Of a DNA stretch of 24,232 nt, positions 14,503-20,787 are shown in pieces. Position 1 is the stretch's first letter. The number at the start of each line of letters is the position of its first letter. This DNA comes from Croceimicrobium sp965656185 (GTDB lineage Bacteria; Bacteroidota; Bacteroidia; Flavobacteriales; Schleiferiaceae), in contig CBFHJH010000021.1 in assembly GCA_965656185.1 (NCBI GenBank), positions 1 through 24,232 of the forward strand, given 5' to 3'. Position numbers and translations under genes: made by a program. Under the pieces are notes generated by a model. The model had not been told where the DNA came from, did not search any database, and saw only the letters and a program-made list of their open reading frames with translations.

Positions 14503-15213
14503 TTAGGCCTTTTTACCGGGCTTGAATAAGAGTGATATTAGAAGGTACAAAGGTATAACAAAGGCAAGAGCTCTGAAACGAAGAATTGCAAAAAGAAGCA
14601 CAATTGCCAAAATCAAGAAGATCCGTCCTTTATTGTTCTGCCAGGTCCAGTCTTTCATTTTAAGCGAAAGCATGGGGAGCTCCGCCACCAACAACAAGGC
14701 ACTTAGGATCGAAACTGCAGTAAGTAAAAAGGGGTGCATTAAGATAGACTCGGTAGTGGCATTTTCGGTATTCAAGGCCCATAAACCCAAAGAGTAGATC
14801 AAGATGGCGTTAGCCGGGCTGGGCAAACCAATAAAGTTTTCACTTTGGCGTGTATCGATATTGAACTTAGCTAACCTTAAGGCTGTAAAAAGTGGAATCA
14901 AAAGAGCGATATAGGGCAAGAAGGAGGGTAATGGTTCCCCACCATCGGCAGCCATGGAGAAGACCTTAAACCACAATAGTCCTGGCGCCAAACCAAAACT
15001 CACCATATCGGCTAAGCTATCTAGCTGCAAGCCAAGCTCCGAGTGAACCTTAAGAGCTCGCGCAACCAAACCATCTAATAGATCGAATAAAAGGGAAGCA
15101 CCTAGTAACCAGAGGATGAGCTCGTAGCGTCCTTCGAAGGTAGCAATAATAGCCAGGGCTCCACAGGCCAAATTGGCAAGGGTAAGGATATTGGGTAAAT
15201 TTTTCTTAAGCAT
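14503..15213 (-). CDS. pssA: CDP-diacylglycerol--serine O-phosphatidyltransferase
   Basis: The 236-residue integral membrane enzyme makes phosphatidylserine, the precursor of phosphatidylethanolamine, from CDP-diacylglycerol and serine. The CDP-alcohol phosphotransferase motif D-G-x2-A-R-x8-G-x3-D-x3-D is complete (Asp47, Gly48, Ala51, Arg52, Gly61, Asp65, Asp69). The motif is followed by FGLAPG and about six further hydrophobic segments. The start MLKKNLPNILTLANLACG is typical. An in-frame TTG at 15225 would add four residues, but it overlaps the -7 box at 15223-15230, so I prefer ATG 15213. It heads a pssA-purS unit and is divergent from the PorV-like gene. Confidence 0.92.
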   Translation of the reverse strand: MLKKNLPNILTLANLACGALAIIATFEGRYELILWLLGASLLFDLLDGLVARALKVHSELGLQLDSLADMVSFGLAPGLLWFKVFSMAADGGEPLPSFLPYIALLIPLFTALRLAKFNIDTRQSENFIGLPSPANAILIYSLGLWALNTENATTESILMHPFLLTAVSILSALLLVAELPMLSLKMKDWTWQNNKGRIFLILAIVLLFAILRFRALAFVIPLYLLISLLFKPGKKA

Positions 15214-15222
15214 ATTCTGAGG

Positions 15223-15251
15223 CAATATTAGCGCATTTGCTAAGTTAACAA
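15223..15251 (-). promoter_or_regulatory. Promoter of pssA-purS
   Basis: On the minus strand TTG (15249-15251) is followed after 18 nt by TAATATTG (15223-15230), one mismatch from TAnnTTTG. The box ends 9 nt before the ATG at 15213. The spacing equals that of the tRNA-Ser promoter. Confidence 0.55.
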
Positions 15252-15268
15252 GGAGGAAATTATTTTAT

Positions 15269-16354
15269 TTGCCACAAAGAATTCCCTTGAAGAAATTTTT
15301 CTTTTTATTTCTCCTTCCTAGCCTTGCCTTTGGTCAGGCCCGAAAGTACTCTAATGCCTTTTTGGAAATTGGGGTAGATGCACGAGCCATGGCCATGTCT
15401 AATGCGGTAATTGGTTCTACTCAGGACGTAAATGCCACCTATTGGAATCCGGCTGGGCTCGCCGAAATTCGCAGTTCCTGGCAAGCCAGTGCCATGCATG
15501 CCGAATATTTTGCCAGCATTGCACAGTACGATTACCTAGCCTATGCTCAAGCATTAGATGATCAAAGTAGTTTTGGGCTATCCTTAATTCGTTTTGGCGT
15601 AGACGACATTTTAAATACTACCGATTTGATCGATCAAGATGGCAATGTTGATTACGACCGGATCAGTCGGTTTTCTGCCGCCGATTACGCCCTGATAGGA
15701 TCTTATGCCAGACGTTCCGAAAAGATCCCAGGCCTCAATTACGGCGGAAGCTTTAAGATCGTTTATCGGCAGATCGGTGAATTCGCAAATTCGATAGGCT
15801 TTGGCTTCGACCTTGGCCTACAATACCGCAAAAATGGTTGGCAAATGGGGGCCGTATTGCGCGATGCCACCACTACCTTTAATGCTTGGACCATAAACGA
15901 AGATAGCTTCGGCGACATCTTTGAACTTACCCCTAACGAAAGACCAGATGAAAACTTGGAGCTCACCATACCGCGCCTATTACTTGGTGTGGGCCGCAGC
16001 TTTAAGCTAAACGACAATTACCGCCTGCATTCGGAGATCAGCGCCGACATCACCTTCGGGGGCGCGCAAAATGTGCTGGTCTCCAGTGAAGTGCTTAACC
16101 TAAACCCCAATCTCGGACTAGAACTGAGCTATCAAAACTTCATTTTCTTGAGAGCAGGAGCAGGCAACGTGAAGCGCCTGCAAGAGTTTAACGGTGAAGA
16201 ATACTTTAGCCTGCAACCCAACCTGGGCATCGGATTCAAGTACCGCGGTATTGCGATCGACTACGCCTTAACCGACATCGCCAGTGCTTCAGGCACACTT
16301 TATTCGAATATCTTCTCCCTACGCTTTAACTTTGAAGACTTTAAGAAGTCTTAA
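15269..16354 (+). CDS. PorV-family outer-membrane protein (putative T9SS protein PorV2)
   Basis: The 361-residue product begins with a signal peptide (KKFFFLFLLPSLAFGQ). The family hallmark FLEIGVDARAMAMSNAV and ATYWNPAGLAEI follow (residues about 32-70), then a FadL-like beta-barrel to the C-terminus (SNIFSLRFNF). PorV proteins shuttle type IX secretion substrates from the translocon to the sortase PorU; this paralogue group (PorV2) is less well defined. The start is uncertain. TTG at 15269 has AGGAGG 12 nt upstream but overlaps a possible -7 box, while TTG at 15287 would give MKKFFFLF. The stop TAA overlaps the next ATG by one base. It is consistent with the T9SS-exported amidase at 20788. 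Confidence 0.82.
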   Translation: MPQRIPLKKFFFLFLLPSLAFGQARKYSNAFLEIGVDARAMAMSNAVIGSTQDVNATYWNPAGLAEIRSSWQASAMHAEYFASIAQYDYLAYAQALDDQSSFGLSLIRFGVDDILNTTDLIDQDGNVDYDRISRFSAADYALIGSYARRSEKIPGLNYGGSFKIVYRQIGEFANSIGFGFDLGLQYRKNGWQMGAVLRDATTTFNAWTINEDSFGDIFELTPNERPDENLELTIPRLLLGVGRSFKLNDNYRLHSEISADITFGGAQNVLVSSEVLNLNPNLGLELSYQNFIFLRAGAGNVKRLQEFNGEEYFSLQPNLGIGFKYRGIAIDYALTDIASASGTLYSNIFSLRFNFEDFKKS

Positions 16355-17112
16355 TGCAAAGCGAAACCTCTACTCCTTCTTTTCAAAATTTCTTGACTTT
16401 ATCGGCCCTATCGGCCCTACTCTTCTTCCTCTCTACCCTAGGTGGCTTCTGGTCGAGCGCGATTATATTCGCCCTGGTTCCCTTGTTGATCTACCAAGAC
16501 CTCGAATCTCGCGCGATCTATAATGTAGCCATCGCCATTATCCCCTTGGCAGTCTGGGGCTTTTATTACGACCAATCCTTACACATCCCCCTTTTCACCC
16601 TCTTGGCCTGGCTCCTGTTTGTTTTAGCCCAGCCACTTTGGGGTAAACAACGCTCCTTTCTCGCTTTCATCTTTCTTTGGCTAAGTGCAGAATGCATTAT
16701 CTATTACCTGCCTATTTCAGCCTCGCTTGGCCCTAGTTTAAGCTTTGGCCTACACGAAATTCCCTTTCTGCATGCTGGCTTTTTGGTCCTTGGCTTTTCA
16801 GGCATTAGCCTTTTAGTAGTTCTACTTAATTTATTGGCCGCCTTCTTCTTTTTAGCCTACCTCAAAAACAAAAATCTGCGACCCGGCTTAATCATCAGTT
16901 GGTTGCTATTTCTCCTTTGTCCATTATTTATTAGCCTTGCGGCGGATGGAACTCTAAGAGAGTTTAAGTGGCCCGCCGGAGATTATGACTTGCTTCGAAG
17001 TGCCGATCGCTTTTTGGCTCGTATGAGCTTTTTCATTGCTTTTTTCCTTTTGCTCTTCGCCTTGGTTCGTAAATTACTACCCGAAAAGAATAGCGATGAT
17101 CGATTTACGTAG
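16354..17112 (+). CDS. Polytopic membrane protein, resembles the membrane half of Lnt
   Basis: The 252-residue protein has about six to seven hydrophobic helices and only short loops. The central stretch, GLHEIPFLHAGFLVLG followed by GISLLVVLLNLLAAFF, recalls the membrane segments of apolipoprotein N-acyltransferase (Lnt), where a ...GN....P.LIQ...TG..G.SLLI...N pattern precedes the nitrilase domain. Here the chain stops after one more helix and has no nitrilase domain or Glu-Lys-Cys triad, so it cannot be a normal Lnt. The resemblance is judged by eye and is weak. The gene overlaps the PorV-like stop by 1 nt and the threonine aldolase start by 17 nt, so all three are one operon. Confidence 0.6.
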   Translation: MQSETSTPSFQNFLTLSALSALLFFLSTLGGFWSSAIIFALVPLLIYQDLESRAIYNVAIAIIPLAVWGFYYDQSLHIPLFTLLAWLLFVLAQPLWGKQRSFLAFIFLWLSAECIIYYLPISASLGPSLSFGLHEIPFLHAGFLVLGFSGISLLVVLLNLLAAFFFLAYLKNKNLRPGLIISWLLFLLCPLFISLAADGTLREFKWPAGDYDLLRSADRFLARMSFFIAFFLLLFALVRKLLPEKNSDDRFT

Positions 17113-18115
17113 TGACACCTTTACCAAACCCCTACCCGAAATGCAAAAAGCCATGTGGGCCGCCGAGGTAGGAGATGATGTATTCGGAGAAGACCCCACC
17201 ATTAATAAATTAGAAGCAAAAGCAGCCGAAATGTTTGGTATGGAAGCAGCGGTATTTTGTCCCTCTGGAACCATGACCAATCAGATCGCGATAAAAACCC
17301 ATACCGTTCCCGGACAGGAAGTGATTTGCCACGAATATTCGCACGTGTATAATTATGAAGGTGGTGGCATTGCTTTTAATAGTTCCTGCCAGGTACGCCC
17401 TTTAGGTGGGCCCAACGGAAAACTAGAAGCAGCCACGGTAGGCGAAGCTTTACAAAACCCACTCGATCACCACGCTGCCCAAAGTCGTTTGGTGGTTTTA
17501 GAAAACACCACTAATAAAGGAGGCGGTGCTTGCTATGACCTGAGTACCATAGACGCCATAAAGCAGATAACCGAAGCAAAAGGTTTAGGCCTCCATCTCG
17601 ATGGAGCGCGACTTTGGAATGCCTTAGTAGCCACCGGTCAATCGGCGAGCGATTACGGTCGGCGTTTCGATTCCATTTCGGTTTGCCTCAGTAAAGGATT
17701 AGGTTGTCCGGTCGGATCACTATTATTAGGCTCTAAAGACTTCATCCACCAAGCGCGTTTTATACGCAAAAAGCTAGGCGGAGCCATGCGGCAAGCGGGC
17801 TATTTAGCGGCAGCAGGAATTTATGCGCTCGACCACCACATCGATCGCTTGGCCGAAGACCATGATAAGGCCCAAATGCTGGCAAAAGCCTTGGAAGCGA
17901 GCTCCTGGATAGAAAAGGTAGAACCGGTAGAAACTAATATTTTGATCTTTGGGATCAAGGCGGGTCGCAGCATCACAGAATTCAACCAAGCCCTACGCGA
18001 CAAGGGCATATTGCACATCGATATGGGGCAGGGAAAACAACGTTTTGTCACCCATCACGACGTAAGCCTCGCTCAAATTGAAACCGTTATCAAAACCATC
18101 CAACAACTCGATTGA
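17096..18115 (+). CDS. ltaE: Low-specificity L-threonine aldolase (PLP-dependent)
   Basis: The 339-residue enzyme cleaves L-threonine and L-allo-threonine to glycine and acetaldehyde, giving a route to glycine. The chain starts MIDLRSDTFTKP. FCPSGTMTNQIA (PLP phosphate loop, about 54-65) and HEYSHVYNYE (His83 stacking on PLP) follow. HLDGARLWNA carries Asp169 and Arg172, and VCLSKGLGCPVGS holds the PLP-binding Lys200. An in-frame codon 20 residues upstream would add a hydrophobic stretch inside the membrane-protein gene; ATG 17096 matches the family N-terminus and is preferred. The 17-nt overlap with the upstream gene indicates coupling. Confidence 0.92.
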   Translation: MIDLRSDTFTKPLPEMQKAMWAAEVGDDVFGEDPTINKLEAKAAEMFGMEAAVFCPSGTMTNQIAIKTHTVPGQEVICHEYSHVYNYEGGGIAFNSSCQVRPLGGPNGKLEAATVGEALQNPLDHHAAQSRLVVLENTTNKGGGACYDLSTIDAIKQITEAKGLGLHLDGARLWNALVATGQSASDYGRRFDSISVCLSKGLGCPVGSLLLGSKDFIHQARFIRKKLGGAMRQAGYLAAAGIYALDHHIDRLAEDHDKAQMLAKALEASSWIEKVEPVETNILIFGIKAGRSITEFNQALRDKGILHIDMGQGKQRFVTHHDVSLAQIETVIKTIQQLD

Positions 18116-18361
18116 TACAAGTACAAACTAAGCCTCAGCCTTTTGCTGATCTTGTTGCTATGGCAAAGCAATGCGCAATACCAATGGCGTCCGGTATCTT
18201 TAAGTAGCAATTATAGCCCTATTTTGGGATTCGGCTATCAGTACCAAAACTTAAGCTGTGAATTACGATTTAACTACTTCCGAGATCTAACGGCGAACTA
18301 GGTACAATGGAACACCAATTACGACGGTGCGCAGCTTAGTTTAAGCTACCTCATATTATAA
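18116..18361 (+). pseudogene. Decayed gene of a secreted beta-strand-rich protein
   Basis: Directly after the ltaE stop, in the same frame, the DNA encodes YKYKLSLSLLLILLLWQSNA followed by QYQW, a good signal peptide with a cleavage site, but without any start codon at its head. Amphipathic strands follow (ILGFGYQYQNLSCELRFNYF). An in-frame TAG at 18299-18301 is then followed by further matching sequence (VQWNTNYDGAQLSLSYLIL) up to TAA at 18359. Missing start plus internal stop argues for decay; TAG is one base from the Trp codon TGG. A short product from TTG 18143 cannot be excluded but would lack the basic N-region. The original was probably a small outer-membrane or periplasmic protein. 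Confidence 0.6.
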
Positions 18362-18510
18362 ATTGGTCGTTTCCAGTTTGAAAACATTCATAGCTAAACT
18401 CCTTATTTCAGAAAGGAGACCTAAGTCACACAAACGAAAAAGCTAACTTTTATCATATTCTAAGCACTAGAATCTGGGGACCTTTACTCTGTAATTGAAA
18501 CCCACAGATC

Positions 18511-19761
18511 ATGAAAAATCTAGTGATACTAGGAGCCGGAACAGCCGGCACCATGATGAGTAATCATCTCGCCAAACGACTCGACGATCAATGGAACATC
18601 ACCATCGTAGATCAACGACGCATTCACCACTACCAACCGGGATATCTATTTATCCCCTTTGGCACCTATACCGAAGAGGATATCATCAAGCCCATCGAAA
18701 AGTTCATTCCCGAGCGAGCTAAATTTATCCAGAAACCGATCCTTAAAGTAGATAAGGACAATGATCGTGTCTTCTTAGAAGACGGCGAGACCCTAGCCTA
18801 TGACCTACTGGTAATCGCTACCGGTACCGATATCGCTCCCGAAGAGATCGACGGCATGACCGGTCCGCATTGGCATAAGTCCGTATTCGACTTTTATACC
18901 CTAGATGGTGCCGTTAAACTACACCGAGCCTTAGAGAATTTCAATGAAGGACACTTGGTAGTGCATATTTCTGAGATGCCGATCAAATGCCCGGTAGCTC
19001 CGCTAGAGTTTGCCTTCCTGGCCGATGCCTATTTCGAGCAAAGGGGTATTAGAGACCAGGTACAGATCTCTTTTGTTACGCCCATGGATGGTGCCTTCAC
19101 CAAACCCGTAGCTTCAGCCCAATTAGGCCACCTTTTGAGTGAAAAAGGAATCAATGTAGTGCCCAACTTCAACATCATGAGCCTCGATGGCGAGAACAAG
19201 ACCATCATGGATTATGAAGGCAAAGAAGTGAGCTACGACCTATTGGTTACCATTCCGACCAATAAAGGAGCCGACTACGTAGAACGCAGTGGCTTTGGTG
19301 ATGAATTAAATTTCATCCCAACCGATAAAGGAACCTTACAATCTAAGGTTAAAGAAAACATCTTCGTGGTGGGCGACGCCACTAATATCCCCGCTTCTAA
19401 AGCCGGGTCTGTGGCCCATTTCGAAGGCGAGATCTTACTAGAAAATGTTTTGCGCTATATCAATGGCCAGGAACTTAAGAACGAATTCGACGGCCACGCC
19501 AACTGTTTCGTTGAAACCGGCCATGGCAAGGCGCTGTTGATCGACTTTAACTACACCCACCAACCGGTAAGCGGCACTTTCCCCTTCCCTGGTGTTGGGC
19601 CCTTAAATCTCCTCAAAGAGAGCCGCATGAACCACATGGGCAAACTCGCCTTCAAGTGGATCTATTGGAATATGTTGATCACCGGCCGACACATTCCTTT
19701 TGTTAGCGCCAAAATGAGCGAAGCCGGAAAGAATTTTGAAGAAGCAGAAACCACAGTCTAA
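18511..19761 (+). CDS. Sulfide:quinone oxidoreductase-like flavoprotein
   Basis: The 416-residue protein is an FAD-dependent pyridine-nucleotide-disulfide-type oxidoreductase of the SQR/FCSD group. LVILGAGTAGTMM (about 4-16) binds FAD, YDLLVIATGTD (97-107) is the second nucleotide segment and IFVVGDATNIP (284-294) contacts the flavin. The C-terminal part (about 365-395, GKLAFKWIYWNMLI) is amphipathic, suiting membrane and quinone contact. It has only two cysteines, Cys160 (MPIKCPVAP) and Cys332 (ANCFVETG), placed like the pair that holds the polysulfide over FAD in SQR; the third SQR cysteine is absent. It would oxidise sulfide and pass electrons to menaquinone at the inner membrane. It is the first gene of a three-gene operon with DsrC- and DsrE2-like genes (10-nt gaps), which supports a sulfur role. 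Confidence 0.8.
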   Translation: MKNLVILGAGTAGTMMSNHLAKRLDDQWNITIVDQRRIHHYQPGYLFIPFGTYTEEDIIKPIEKFIPERAKFIQKPILKVDKDNDRVFLEDGETLAYDLLVIATGTDIAPEEIDGMTGPHWHKSVFDFYTLDGAVKLHRALENFNEGHLVVHISEMPIKCPVAPLEFAFLADAYFEQRGIRDQVQISFVTPMDGAFTKPVASAQLGHLLSEKGINVVPNFNIMSLDGENKTIMDYEGKEVSYDLLVTIPTNKGADYVERSGFGDELNFIPTDKGTLQSKVKENIFVVGDATNIPASKAGSVAHFEGEILLENVLRYINGQELKNEFDGHANCFVETGHGKALLIDFNYTHQPVSGTFPFPGVGPLNLLKESRMNHMGKLAFKWIYWNMLITGRHIPFVSAKMSEAGKNFEEAETTV

Positions 19762-19771
19762 ATTAAAAATC

Positions 19772-20080
19772 ATGGAAACCACAATTGCCGGGCATAATGT
19801 TGCCCTCGACGACAACGGCTATTTAAAAGATCTAAACCAATGGAGCAAGGAAGTAGCCACCGCTCTTGCCGATGAAGAAGGCATTGAGCTAAAAGATGAA
19901 CACATGCCTGTAATTGAATATATTCAAGAACAGTATCGCAATGAAGTACCACTAACCATTCGTAAGGTTGGTAAAAGTGGTGTAGTTGATATCAAGGGCT
20001 TTTATGCCTTATTCCCCGGCGGCCCGCTAAAAAAAGCCAGCCGTATCGCCGGAATCCCTAAACCCGCAAGTTGTATTTAA
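19772..20080 (+). CDS. DsrC/TusE-like sulfur carrier protein
   Basis: The 102-residue protein matches the DsrC/TusE/DsvC family: LDDNGYLKDLNQWSKEVA (about 12-29), then EYIQEQYRNEVPLTIRK (about 49-65), and the C-terminal arm ALFPGGPLKKASRIAGIPKP ending in SCI. The penultimate Cys101, the persulfide-carrying CysA of the family, is present. The CysB position 11 residues earlier is Ser90, so no CysA-CysB trisulfide as in dissimilatory DsrC can form; the protein is chemically TusE-like. TusE normally serves tRNA 2-thiouridine synthesis with TusBCD, but here the partners are an SQR-like enzyme and DsrE2. The start ATG 19772 follows the upstream stop by 10 nt; an upstream in-frame start would overlap that gene and add a Lys-rich tail not typical of the family. 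Confidence 0.9.
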   Translation: METTIAGHNVALDDNGYLKDLNQWSKEVATALADEEGIELKDEHMPVIEYIQEQYRNEVPLTIRKVGKSGVVDIKGFYALFPGGPLKKASRIAGIPKPASCI

Positions 20081-20090
20081 ATCCACCATC

Positions 20091-20603
20091 ATGGAAGCAA
20101 TGACTCAAGACCAGACCCAAGCACCCATAAAAGATGCCAAGGTTAAAAAAATGATGCTGATCCTTTCTAAGGCCACCATCGATAATGTATACGCTGCCTT
20201 CATCCTCGCCAATGGCGCCCGCATGGAAGGAATAGAAGCAGAGATCTTTTTCACCTTCTTCGGTTTGGAGGCGGTGCAGAAAAAGAAATTGGAACATCTC
20301 CATGTAGCTACCGTGGGTAATCCCGCTATGCACATTCCTACCCTATTGGGCGGACTTCCCGGTATGGAAGCATTTGCCACCAATATGTTGAAAAAGGAAA
20401 TGGAGAAACTCGACATTCCTCCGGTAGGAGAGTTTATAGAGATCCTAGAAGCAAGTGGCTGTAAACTATGGGCTTGTAAGCTTGCCGTAGACATGTTCCA
20501 CCTTAAGCGCGAAGACTTGGTAGACGAGATCTCTGACGTGATAACCGTCGGCGATTTTTATACCCGCGCAGAAGGCGAAAACACACACTTGCTTTTCATT
20601 TAG
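20091..20603 (+). CDS. DsrE2-like protein (DsrE/DsrF/DrsH family)
   Basis: The 170-residue protein carries the DsrE-like fold. MMLILSKATIDNVYAAFILANGA begins the first strand and helix (about 21-43), IEAEIFFTFFGLEAV follows, and GCKLWACKLAVDMF contains Cys124 and Cys129, the thiol region of the DsrE2 group. DsrE2 proteins act as persulfide carriers beside TusA and rhodanese in sulfur oxidisers. Here the partners are an SQR-like flavoprotein and a DsrC-like protein. A second ATG three codons in is an equally possible start. The gene ends 20 nt before a strong terminator, marking the end of the operon. Confidence 0.88.
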   Translation: MEAMTQDQTQAPIKDAKVKKMMLILSKATIDNVYAAFILANGARMEGIEAEIFFTFFGLEAVQKKKLEHLHVATVGNPAMHIPTLLGGLPGMEAFATNMLKKEMEKLDIPPVGEFIEILEASGCKLWACKLAVDMFHLKREDLVDEISDVITVGDFYTRAEGENTHLLFI

Positions 20604-20622
20604 GCAAATTGTGGGTTTCAAA

Positions 20623-20666
20623 GAAAGGCTCTCTTAGTACTGTTAGGAGAGCCTTTCTGTTTTATT
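20623..20666 (+). terminator. Rho-independent terminator of the sulfur operon
   Basis: GAAAGGCTCTC (20623-20633) pairs perfectly with GAGAGCCTTTC (20647-20657) around a 13-nt loop, followed by TGTTTTATT. It defines the 3' end of the SQR-dsrC-dsrE2 unit. Confidence 0.9.
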
Positions 20667-20775
20667 AAGACCCATCACCTCATTCCTTATCCAAATTGCT
20701 TTAGGGAAGAAAGCTTACTGCTGATTGAACGAATAGATTTTTCGCCGATCTTAGAGCTTGACATATACAAAGCTT

Positions 20776-20783
20776 TAATTTTG
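20776..20783 (+). promoter_or_regulatory. -7 box (TAATTTTG) in front of the amidase gene
   Basis: TAATTTTG fits TAnnTTTG and ends 4 nt before the ATG at 20788. A TTG lies 15 nt upstream (20758-20760), slightly short of the 18 nt seen at the tRNA-Ser promoter. Transcription would start at about the A of ATG. Confidence 0.5.
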
Positions 20784-20787
20784 AAGG

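Noticed and set aside
15251..15256. AGGAGG as a strong Shine-Dalgarno site for the PorV-like gene
   Set aside because: It lies 12 nt from the nearest possible TTG start and genes in this window otherwise lack such sites; kept only as a weak argument for the 15269 start.
17036..17095. 20-residue N-terminal extension of threonine aldolase
   Set aside because: It is the out-of-frame reading of the membrane-protein gene; MIDLRSDT is the normal family start.
18399..18418. CTCCTT/AAGGAG hairpin as terminator after the ltaE region
   Set aside because: The stem has only 6 bp with an 8-nt loop and no T run follows.
19736..19771. Upstream start for the DsrC-like gene adding a Lys/Gln-rich leader
   Set aside because: It would lie inside the flavoprotein gene in another frame; the family N-terminus fits ATG 19772.
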